The notes under the pieces: model-generated
The model's database searches: none
Seen by the model: the letters and a program-made list of their open reading frames with translations, nothing else
Told to the model about the DNA's origin: nothing
Position numbers and translations under genes: made by a program
Assembly: GCA_035390885.1 (NCBI GenBank)
Contig: DAOOUW010000035.1
Location: 1 to 22,354 of the forward strand
Length of the DNA stretch: 22,354 nt
From: JAOAFT01 sp035390885
Lineage (GTDB): Bacteria; Bacteroidota; Ignavibacteria; UBA10030
Reading direction: 5' to 3'
Shown here: positions 14,364 through 22,300 of the stretch, in pieces
How the letters are laid out: each line of letters starts with the position of its first letter
Position numbering within the stretch: position 1 is the stretch's first letter

Positions 14364-15968
14364 ATGCACATAAAAAGTGTCAGGTTAAACAAATTTAAAC
14401 GATTTTCCGATCTGACAATATCTGACTTACGCAAGGATGTCAAGTTGGTCGTAATGATTGGGCCAAATGGGTGTGGTAAATCTTCTATTTTCGATGCATT
14501 TAAGGTTTGGTCTTGGTACCATGGCTCTCCAAGTGGCGAACTTGACAGAACTTACCACAACAAAGCAGGTTTTCCGCCAGAGAAATGGAACAACCTTGTC
14601 CAACTCGAATTCCATGAATCCTTTCCTACTGATGCTCAGTCGCAGAAGAAGATTTTCCACGTCAGATCAGCATATCGTAACGAAGCAGATTTTACAATTA
14701 CAAATTTCGAGAGGACTGGGTCTGCATTAGATCGGCCGAGAATACAACGTCTTATAGATAACGATGTGAGTGTGTCAGAAAACTACCGCCGGCTCGTATC
14801 AGCATCAGTCGAAGGACTATATAGTGGTCAATTTGATTCTATGAATGTCTGCCAACTCAGAGAATCCTATATAGGAAAGATACGCAAGTCAATGAAAAAG
14901 ATTTTCAATGACTTGCTATTGAAGGGGCTAGGGAAACCCCTTGACAACGGAACTTTCTACTTTGAAAAAGGGGTCAGCACTGATTTTCACTATAAGAATC
15001 TATCTGGCGGTGAAAAGGCGGCATTTGATATCTTATTGGATGTTATCATCGAACAGTCTGAATTTGACGATACCATTTTCTGTATTGACGAGCCCGAAGA
15101 ACATATGCATACACAACTTCAAGGATTACTGCTAGATGAACTTTTCTCTCTAATTCCTGATAACTCCCAACTTTGGATAACAACGCATTCTATAGGAATG
15201 ATGCGAAAAGCTAAAGAACTCCAAGATTCGTATCCGAACCATGTTGATTTTATTGACTTTCATAATCAAGATTTTGATCAAACGGTTAACCTATCGCCAA
15301 CGAAGGTGGATCGGAAATTTTGGACCAATACTATTTTTATAGCTCTTGACGATTTGGCGAATCTTGTAGCTCCAGATCAAATTGTGCTATGTGAAGGTAA
15401 ACCTTCCTCTGAAAGTACAGGTAATGTAGAATTTGATGCAAGGTGCTATCGAACGATTTTTTCTTCTGAATTTTACAATACGGATTTCATTTCAGTTGGC
15501 AATTCAATAGAAGCTCAAACAGATAGCGGGCAACTTGGGAAATCCATTCAAGCTGTTATTTCTGGTACTAAAGTAATCCGATTGATTGACAGGGACGACC
15601 ACAGTCCTCAAGAAATACAAAGCTTAATTAAGGATGGCGTTCGAGTATTGGGCAGGCGCAATCTTGAATCCTATTTGCTAGACGACGAGGTTCTTAAGCT
15701 CCTTTGCCAGAAGGTTGGACAACCGGAAAAAATTTCAGATGTTCTAACAGCAAAAGCGAAGGCAATTGATGAGAGTGTGGCCCGCGGAAATCCTAATGAT
15801 GACTTAAAACGCGCTTCGGGCTCACTTTATAATGAGATCAAGAAAATCCTTAAGCTAACTCGAAGTGGAAACACCACTGCAGCTTTTCTCAGGGATATCC
15901 TAGCGCCATTAATTACTGAACAGACTAAAATCTATGCTGAACTAAGAAAGGATATTTTTGATAAGTAG
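14364..15968 (+). CDS. ABC-type ATPase fused to TOPRIM nuclease domain (OLD/PARIS-like)
   Basis: A 534-residue fusion. The N-terminal ATPase (about 1-330) has GPNGCGKSS (Walker A, Lys39), LSGGEKAAF (ABC signature, 213-221), IFCIDEPEEH (Walker B, Asp242/Glu243) and TTHS with switch His275. A linker leads to a C-terminal TOPRIM-like domain with LCEGK (Glu344), LIDRDDHS (Asp409, Asp411) and RRNLESYLL (Glu435), the last resembling DUF4435/OLD-type nucleases. The combination matches overcoming-lysogenization-defect (OLD) nucleases and the AriA-AriB pair of PARIS, which also occurs fused; such proteins guard against phages. The insert between Walker A and the signature (about 170 residues) lacks a long coiled coil, so it is not SMC/Rad50-like. 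AAAGGAG four bases before ATG 14364 fixes the start. Nuclease activity and anti-phage function are inferred. Confidence 0.78.
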   Translation: MHIKSVRLNKFKRFSDLTISDLRKDVKLVVMIGPNGCGKSSIFDAFKVWSWYHGSPSGELDRTYHNKAGFPPEKWNNLVQLEFHESFPTDAQSQKKIFHVRSAYRNEADFTITNFERTGSALDRPRIQRLIDNDVSVSENYRRLVSASVEGLYSGQFDSMNVCQLRESYIGKIRKSMKKIFNDLLLKGLGKPLDNGTFYFEKGVSTDFHYKNLSGGEKAAFDILLDVIIEQSEFDDTIFCIDEPEEHMHTQLQGLLLDELFSLIPDNSQLWITTHSIGMMRKAKELQDSYPNHVDFIDFHNQDFDQTVNLSPTKVDRKFWTNTIFIALDDLANLVAPDQIVLCEGKPSSESTGNVEFDARCYRTIFSSEFYNTDFISVGNSIEAQTDSGQLGKSIQAVISGTKVIRLIDRDDHSPQEIQSLIKDGVRVLGRRNLESYLLDDEVLKLLCQKVGQPEKISDVLTAKAKAIDESVARGNPNDDLKRASGSLYNEIKKILKLTRSGNTTAAFLRDILAPLITEQTKIYAELRKDIFDK

Positions 15969-16308
15969 CTTCAGCTTTATGGCTGAACGGGGTAACGGTA
16001 TACTTTTTCTAATGGATTTAACCCAGATTGAGCAATCGAACAAAATCCGAAAGACATGAAATTCTATAATCCTTTGTTTTTTAGGAAATTAGCAAAATAA
16101 CTTTCTATTGCTATGCATTAGAAAATAGTGATCATATCATTTTTACTATCTTTAATAACATTAAAGAGTTACAAAAATTGTGTTATCCCTATTGCATATT
16201 TTGGGTTTAATTAATATCGCCAGCCGCAAAGAAATTGTCTTTTATAGCCTTAGTCGAATATGTCATTTTATGTTATCAACACGTTTCCATCTACCCCCAA
16301 TTTGCATA
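15969..16308. other. Intergenic region, right edge of island
   Basis: About 340 AT-rich bases without a supportable gene. It holds a small hairpin after the ATPase stop (15970-15975 with 15982-15987, no T-run, so at best a weak transcript end) and a perfect 8-bp palindrome with a 3-base spacer at 16149-16167 (TCTTTAAT/ATTAAAGA). I see no copy of the tRNA 3' end that would mark an attachment site. Confidence 0.6.
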
Positions 16309-16337
16309 TTGTTTCAAGCGTCATCGTTTTGTATATT
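16309..16337 (+). promoter_or_regulatory. Promoter of tRNA-Val and probably the pyr operon
   Basis: TTGTTT (16309-16314), 17 bases, TATATT (16332-16337), ending 11 bases before the mature tRNA 5' end. The distance to the first tRNA base leaves a 5' leader of about six nucleotides. There is no room for another promoter between the tRNA and the PyrR hairpin except inside the tRNA gene. Confidence 0.55.
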
Positions 16338-16348
16338 GAAACCTGCGC

Positions 16349-16423
16349 GGGCGCTTAGCTCAGTTGGTTCAGAGCGTACGCTTCACACGCGTAAGGTCAC
16401 TGGTTCGATTCCAGTAGCGCCCA
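16349..16423 (+). tRNA. tRNA-Val (CAC)
   Basis: Acceptor GGGCGCT (16349-16355) pairs with AGCGCCC (16416-16422), then discriminator A16423. The anticodon stem ACGC/GCGT encloses loop TTCACAC with anticodon CAC at 16384-16386, reading GUG. The D arm is TAGCTCAGTTGG and the T arm GGTTCGATTCC. The 3' CCA is not encoded. No terminator separates it from the pyr leader that begins 23 bases later. Confidence 0.95.
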
Positions 16424-16446
16424 CAGTCAAAAATAAACACCTTTAA

Positions 16447-16468
16447 TTCCTATCCTGCGAGGTAGGAA
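16447..16468 (+). promoter_or_regulatory. PyrR-binding hairpin of the pyr leader
   Basis: Stem TTCCTA (16447-16452) pairs with TAGGAA (16463-16468) around TCCTGCGAGG, which fits the PyrR binding-loop core UCCNGNGAGG of Bacillus-type attenuators. The 3' arm overlaps the leader ORF Shine-Dalgarno site AAAGGAG (16467-16473) by two bases, so bound PyrR-UMP would be expected to hinder ribosome access. Confidence 0.8.
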
Positions 16469-16480
16469 AGGAGAGCAAAG

Positions 16481-16591
16481 ATGACGCGATATTTCAGCCC
16501 CTCAACTTCGAGTTCCGAAGGAGGGGTTTTTTCTTTTCTGGAGGATCAATATGCAAGTACTCGATGCAAAAGGAATCGAACGAACGATTAA
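16481..16591 (+). CDS. pyr leader peptide running through the attenuator
   Basis: A 36-residue ORF starts at ATG 16481, seven bases after a strong AAAGGAG (16467-16473) that abuts the PyrR hairpin. It reads through the terminator (16498-16532) and ends at 16591, 40 bases inside pyrR in another frame. The peptide is Ser-rich at first (SPSTSSSEGG) and basic at the end, with no family features, so translation itself is probably what matters. A ribosome on it would cover the terminator stem and let transcription continue. A similar leader-coupled PyrR mechanism has been proposed for the Thermus pyr operon. Confidence 0.55.
   Translation: MTRYFSPSTSSSEGGVFSFLEDQYASTRCKRNRTND
16498..16532 (+). terminator. 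pyr attenuator terminator
   Basis: CCCCTC (16498-16503) pairs with GAGGGG (16521-16526) and CTTCG (16506-16510) with CGAAG (16516-16520), with a two-base bulge, loop AGTTC, and six T to 16532. It lies 18 bases before the pyrR start. GAGG of the PyrR loop (16459-16462) could pair with CCTC (16500-16503) as a short antiterminator. Confidence 0.88.
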
Positions 16592-17099
16592 CAGACTCGC
16601 CCACGAGTTAGTTGAGAAGCACAAGGATCTCGATCGCCTTGCCCTTGTTGGCATCCGTACGCGAGGCGAGTTCCTTGCACATCGGATTGCAAAAAAAATA
16701 TTCGAGATCGAAAGTAAAAATATTCCAGTTGGAGTGCTCGATATTACTCTTTATCGGGATGATCTGCATGGAAGATTAGACCAACCAGTACTCAAGAGCA
16801 CGGAAATTCTTTTCGATATTAAGGATAAAGATATTGTGCTGGTGGATGATGTGCTTTTTACAGGAAGAACAATTCGTTCCGCGCTCAATGCGCTGATGGA
16901 TTTAGGACGACCAGCGCGAATTGAACTTCTCGTTCTGGTCGATCGTGGACATCGTGAATTACCAATTAAGGCGGATTTCGTTGGCAAGAATATTCCAACT
17001 GCAAGAACTCAGGAGGTTCAGGTGCATCTCTCAGAAAAAGACGGCGAGGATAGTATTTACCTTCTGAATGCTGATGAAGAGAAGGAGAATAGAACATGA
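16551..17099 (+). CDS. pyrR: Bifunctional pyr operon regulator / uracil phosphoribosyltransferase PyrR
   Basis: PyrR binds pyr leader RNA when UMP or UTP is high and also has uracil phosphoribosyltransferase activity. The 182-residue protein has the family pattern LALVGIRTRGEFLA (31-44), GVLDITLYRDDL (61-72) and the PRPP loop VDDVLFTGRT (98-107), followed by LVDRGHRELPI and ADFVGKNIPT. Length is normal. GGAGG (16540-16544) six bases before ATG 16551 supports the start. It heads the operon, its RNA target lies just upstream, and its stop overlaps pyrB by ATGA, so it is autoregulated together with pyrB and pyrC. Confidence 0.95.
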   Translation: MQVLDAKGIERTINRLAHELVEKHKDLDRLALVGIRTRGEFLAHRIAKKIFEIESKNIPVGVLDITLYRDDLHGRLDQPVLKSTEILFDIKDKDIVLVDDVLFTGRTIRSALNALMDLGRPARIELLVLVDRGHRELPIKADFVGKNIPTARTQEVQVHLSEKDGEDSIYLLNADEEKENRT

Positions 17100-18016
17100 A
17101 TTTACAGAGCCGACATTTACTCGGTTTAGAAGGAATGAGCAAAGAAGATATAACGCTTATTCTTGATACCGCAGAATCATTTCGGGAAGTGCTGGAACGT
17201 CCGATAAAAAAAGTTCCGCCGTTACAAGGAAAAACGATTGTCAATTTGTTCTTTGAAAATTCCACTCGTACCAGAATATCATTTGAATTAGCTGAGCGGA
17301 GACTTTCTGCAGATGTTGTGAGTTTTTCCTCAGGCGGAAGTAGCATTTCGAAAGGAGAGACGTTAAAAGATACTGCTCGTAATATCGAAGCAATGAAAAT
17401 TGATATGGTTGTGGTTCGGCATTCGTCGGCAGGCGTGCCGCACTTTTTAAGTCGAGTCGTTCAGGCAAATGTCATCAACGCTGGCGATGGACTTCACGAG
17501 CATCCCACGCAGGCGTTGCTCGATATGATGACGCTTCGCCAGAAGTATAAATCACTTGAAGGGCTTCGAGTCTGCATTGTTGGAGATATTCTGCATAGTC
17601 GAGTTGCTCGCTCAAATATCTTCGGTTTGAGAACAATGGGAGCAGAAGTATCGGTCTGCGGTCCAGCAACATTGATTCCGCGATACATCGAACAGCTTGG
17701 TGTTCGCGTCTATCATCGGTTAGAAGATGTTATCCCGAATATAGATGTATTGAATGTTCTGCGAATTCAACTCGAACGGCAGAAAAGTGGACTCTTTCCA
17801 TCGCTGCGGGAATATCACCGATACTTTGGCGTTACAAAAGAAAAGGTTGATAAAGCTTCTCATCCAATAACGATTATGCATCCAGGACCGATCAACCGCG
17901 ACGTTGAATTGTCCGCTGATCTTGCAGATGGACCTCACTCGGTTATCCTGGAGCAGGTTACAAATGGCGTCGCAGTACGAATGTCGGTTCTTTATTTACT
18001 CGGAACAGCGCAATAG
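17096..18016 (+). CDS. pyrB: Aspartate carbamoyltransferase catalytic chain
   Basis: PyrB joins carbamoyl phosphate and aspartate to N-carbamoyl-aspartate, the first committed pyrimidine step. The 306-residue chain has the carbamoyl-phosphate site FFENSTRTR (Ser56-Arg60), SSISKGETL with Lys86, VVRHSSAG, GDGLHEHPTQALLD, and the C-terminal HPGPINRDVE. Length matches catalytic chains. No pyrI regulatory gene is next to it, so it is likely an unregulated trimer or works with dihydroorotase. The start overlaps the pyrR stop (ATGA), and pyrC begins eight bases after its stop, so the three genes form one operon. Confidence 0.97.
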   Translation: MNLQSRHLLGLEGMSKEDITLILDTAESFREVLERPIKKVPPLQGKTIVNLFFENSTRTRISFELAERRLSADVVSFSSGGSSISKGETLKDTARNIEAMKIDMVVVRHSSAGVPHFLSRVVQANVINAGDGLHEHPTQALLDMMTLRQKYKSLEGLRVCIVGDILHSRVARSNIFGLRTMGAEVSVCGPATLIPRYIEQLGVRVYHRLEDVIPNIDVLNVLRIQLERQKSGLFPSLREYHRYFGVTKEKVDKASHPITIMHPGPINRDVELSADLADGPHSVILEQVTNGVAVRMSVLYLLGTAQ

Positions 18017-18024
18017 GAGGAAGA

Positions 18025-19311
18025 ATGAAATTATTTTTGCAAGGCGGTAGACTCATCGATCCATTGAGTGGAAAAGATGAAGGAATGGATTTCCTTATCG
18101 TTGATGGCAGAATCGAAAAGATGGGAAAAAATCTTTCTGCAAATTCAACCTATGAGACAATACAATTACGCAACTGCATTATTGCGCCAGGATTTATTGA
18201 TATGCACGTTCACCTACGTGAGCCAGGGTTCGAACACAAAGAAACGATTGCTACAGGATGCGCCGCTGCTGCAGCTGGAGGATTTACTGCAATCTGCTGC
18301 ATGCCAAACACGAATCCGCCAATTGATGATGAATCTGTTGTGCGATATGTGCAGGATACCGCAAAGAAAGTTACAAAGGGCTTGGTTGATGTTTACCCGA
18401 TTGCCGCTGCAACAAAGGAGAGAAAAGGAGAAGAGCTTGCACCGATTGCGGAATTAGCAGAAGCAGGCGCTGTTGCTCTATCCGATGATGGCTCGCCGAT
18501 TGCAAGTGCGGAATTGATGCGGCGAGTATTTGAATATTCATCGATGTTTGGATTGCCGGTAATTCAGCATGCGGAAGAACCAACGATGACAAAAGGCGGA
18601 GTGATGAACGAAGGGTTTCAATCTACTCGACTTGGCTTGCCGGGAATTCCGCCAATTGCCGAAGAGCTTATGGTTGTGCGGGATTGTATTCTGTTGCGAT
18701 ATATTCCAAAAGCTAAATACCACGTTGCGCATGTAAGCACAAGTGGAACAGTTGAAGCAATTCGGAGAGCGAAGGCAGAAAAATTAAATATTACAGCGGA
18801 AGTTACACCGCATCATTTTACTTTAACGGATGAAGCTGTGGAAAGTTTTGACACCAACACAAAAATAAATCCGCCGCTTCGAACAAGCGATGATGTTGCA
18901 GCGGTGAAAGAAGGATTGCGAGATGGCACAATCGATGTCATTGCATCGGATCATGCGCCTCACACAATTGATGAGAAAGATGTCGAGTACCTTGATGCGC
19001 CGTTTGGAATCGTCGGACTCGAAACGTCCGTTGGTTTATCTATCACAACTTTAGTCGAAACAAAAATTTTGACGATGGCTCAACTCATTGAAAAGTTATC
19101 TCTCAATCCACGTCGGATTGTTGGGCTCGAACCAATCCGAATCGAAGAAGGAGAGAAAACGAATTTTACATTTCTCGATCCAACGAAAGAATGGACGGTA
19201 GATGTGGAATCGTTTCATTCCAAATCGAAAAACTCGCCTTACAATGGATGGAAATTAAAAGGGAAAGCGATTGGCGTTATGAATGGCTCTCAATATTGGT
19301 ATAAGCCATAA
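18025..19311 (+). CDS. pyrC: Dihydroorotase, class I
   Basis: PyrC cyclises N-carbamoyl-aspartate to dihydroorotate. The 428-residue protein shows the zinc site DMHVHLREPG (His61, His63), MPNTNPPID, SDDGSP, IQHAEE, VAHVSTSGT and TPHHF, and the catalytic SDHAPH (Asp309), with APFGIVGLE. Length and the HVHLREPGFEHKE motif indicate class I, as in Bacillus and Thermus, not the short E. coli class II. AGGAGG (18015-18020) precedes ATG 18025. This is the third gene of the pyr operon; pyrAA/AB, D, F and E must lie elsewhere. No terminator follows, and the sensor gene starts 30 bases downstream. Confidence 0.97.
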   Translation: MKLFLQGGRLIDPLSGKDEGMDFLIVDGRIEKMGKNLSANSTYETIQLRNCIIAPGFIDMHVHLREPGFEHKETIATGCAAAAAGGFTAICCMPNTNPPIDDESVVRYVQDTAKKVTKGLVDVYPIAAATKERKGEELAPIAELAEAGAVALSDDGSPIASAELMRRVFEYSSMFGLPVIQHAEEPTMTKGGVMNEGFQSTRLGLPGIPPIAEELMVVRDCILLRYIPKAKYHVAHVSTSGTVEAIRRAKAEKLNITAEVTPHHFTLTDEAVESFDTNTKINPPLRTSDDVAAVKEGLRDGTIDVIASDHAPHTIDEKDVEYLDAPFGIVGLETSVGLSITTLVETKILTMAQLIEKLSLNPRRIVGLEPIRIEEGEKTNFTFLDPTKEWTVDVESFHSKSKNSPYNGWKLKGKAIGVMNGSQYWYKP

Positions 19312-19341
19312 TTTGCAAGTCGTACAATTTTGTTTACATAG

Positions 19342-22300
19342 ATGAAAATCAACAAAACATCTTTCCTGAAATCTTTTGTTGCAGCTCTTGTTGCTCTTCT
19401 GGCTGTGATTTGCATTTACCGATGGTTTGCTCTTAGAAAGATAGAGTCGTCGTTCAATGATAAGACTCTACAGCAAAATGAAATTGCTTCTCTTGTCCAG
19501 CGTGAATATGGAAAACTGACTGGCGAGCAATTCAAGAAACTAAATGAGCTAATGCAAATCAAAGAATTGTGGAATGATGATGAAAAGAATTTTCAATCCC
19601 GATTTGCAATATTAGCGCAGCATAATACTCGCCGCGAATATACCATTGACATCGTTGATACAAATGGAACTCTCATAGCGTGGAACGGCGACAATGTACG
19701 GGAACTATATTCATCGAATTTGTTTACTCAGGATACAAGTGTTTCTTTTGTGGAGAGAGGAAATCGAGTCTATTTTTCTCTTGGCATCCATGTCCCATCT
19801 TCAAAGTATTTTCTATTTTTCTATTCCTGCGTCTCGGCAGAAAGGAGATTTCCGCGAGAGAAGAATACCTTCCAATCGCGACTGAATCTTGCGCTACGGC
19901 AGCCTGTTCATATTCTTTTAAAAAAAGAAAATGCTTCATCGGATGAAGATATTATTCCGCTCTATGGAAAAGGAAACGATCCAATAGGATATGTTGCAGT
20001 AAAAAAGATAACGAAAGAAACTTTCTATGATTTGAAGAAAGCGTCAATTGAACATTGGTGCAAGAGTATTGCTGGATTGGCAGCGCTTCTGCTTATGTGT
20101 TTGTTATGGATTGTAAGTGGAAAATTGAAATCGCGATGGTATGTTGTTGGAACAAGAATTTTCATTGTGTGGGCGCTGCGGATTTTTTGGATTATGATAG
20201 AATTTCCAGCCAAAGTTTTGAAGAGCGAAGTTTTTCAACCTGCACTCTACTCGTCATCGTTTGGTTGGGGAATGGCGTCGTCGCTGGGAGATGCAATTCT
20301 AAGCATTGGCGCTCTGGCAATTTCCGTCGCACTCATTGGAAGAGAATTACGGCAAAAGTTTTCTGCGTCTTCAAAACCTCTATCCATAAATATTTTTGGA
20401 GCAAGTTTTTCTATTTTGATTCTCGCTGTCGTTCAAATCTTGCTCTTGAGAGCATTTGGCGCTTGCGTCCACAGCTTTGTATTCGGTTCGACCATTGATT
20501 ACTATAATTCGTCGAACTTCTTTCCTTCGAATTCTGTTTTTCTCGCAAGCTTTGCAATGTTGTTGCTTGCTTCTGTTACTGTGTACTGTTCATTCTTTAT
20601 TTTCAACGGGATGTTTCTTTTTGCGCGTAATGTAACTCATTCTACCGCTCGTCAAATAGTAGTTATAATATTGGCAGGAACAATTGGTATTTTCATCGTC
20701 TCACTGTTTGATGTGCATCCTCAAGCTCAGCGGTGGATTTGGTTCTTATTGCTCTTTCTATTTTGTCTGAGTGAGTGGATATGTTTCAAAAAGCAATGGC
20801 GATTATTCGATTCTGTTAAACATCTCGCTGTACTTCTCGTTGCCATCTCTGCTTTTGTTCTTACAATTCCTGTGTTTCTCTACCACAGCGAAGAGAAAGA
20901 GCGTCAGTATCTAGAATCTCTTGCAAAAGAATATGCGCGTCCGACCGATGTCTGGTTGACATTCCTCATGGAAGAAGGAGCGCACTCGATGAACGATGTA
21001 TGCCGACGCCAGCCAGAAAAAATATTCAGCTCATCACAGTCATTGCCTGCATATCGGTTGTGGCTTCGCACAGAGGCATCGAAGTATGATAATAGCTCAG
21101 CGGTATTTCTTTACGATACTTCGGGAACAGAGTTCGATCGTTTTGTGGTTGGATTGAATAGTTTCGAAGAACGCGAAGTACTGAATGCTCTTTTTCAAGG
21201 TGAGGAAGAAGTAGTCCACACCGTCAGCATTTCGGGAATGCAGGACGCGGTGAATTATTATGGCATCTGGATCACCGTGCGCGATTCGTCGGAAAATGTT
21301 GTTGGAACAATTGCGTTTATCGTTTCATCGAGTTCGCCAGTTTCTAATGGCATTACGTCGCAACTTTCAAAGATACCGCAGTCGCTTCTTTTCCTTCGCG
21401 ATATTGGAATTGCGGAATACAAATCTGGTAAGCTTGCTTCAGTAAAAGGCACGTTGACAAATGTGGAACCATTCGTTCCAAAATCAATCAATGAAATTCT
21501 CGAGAGCGATAGCGTCTCTGGTCAATGGTATCGAAGCAAAGTTGATGGAAAAAACGTGAGCACATTCTTTGTTAAAGATCGAGCGACTTCGGATCGAATC
21601 TTAGCTCTTGCAGTGTCGCCAATCCACAATGGAGTTTTAATTTTTCAGTTGTTGAAGTTCTCATTGTCATTTGGAGTGGTTGCCGTTCTCATTTTTTTGA
21701 GCGCATTACTTCATAATCCGAAAAAGAAAATTATTCTGTCTGGATTTAGAGCAAGAATGCTCTTGGGGTTTATAATCATTGCATTAGCGCCGTTGATTCT
21801 GCTGGGCGCTTATAGTCGAAAAATGGCTAATGAAACGTCAAGCTACCTGATTACTACTGTGCTCAATCGAGATTTGGAAACTCTCGACCGCAGATTCCGA
21901 ACCTATATCGAAGATGAAGATGATTTTATCAATGGCGTTGACGACGATTTTTGCAAGGCTGTCGCTTCGGAATATGGAATTGACTTTACTGTGTATCGAA
22001 ATTCTGTTGTCCATGCGAGCAGCATGCCAGAGCTCTACCGAAGCGGCTTGCAAAGTAATCGGCTGGACGGATTGGTTTACGCAAAGACGAAATATGTACC
22101 TGCGAATATCATTGTTGGTAATGGTACGAATACTCTTGTAAAATCAATCGTTGGATATAAACCATTTATCATCAATGGGAATATTGCTGGAATTATCAGC
22201 ATTTCTACCTATAAGCAATATATGTTGCTGGATATTGATGTTGTTCGGAATAATGCAACGCTGCTAAGCTCGTACATTCTTATCTCGATTATCGTTGTAC

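Noticed and set aside
15970..15987. Terminator after the ATPase gene
   Set aside because: The 6-bp hairpin has no T-run, so it does not qualify as an intrinsic terminator.
13036..16348. Integrative element using tRNA-Val as attachment site
   Set aside because: The island lies 5' of the tRNA, no integrase is present, and no second copy of the tRNA 3' end was found; integration normally leaves these.
16180..16446. Plus-strand ORF of 88 codons ending over tRNA-Val
   Set aside because: Its end (SSVGSERT, RKVTGSIPVAP) is the tRNA read as protein, and the rest has no family features.
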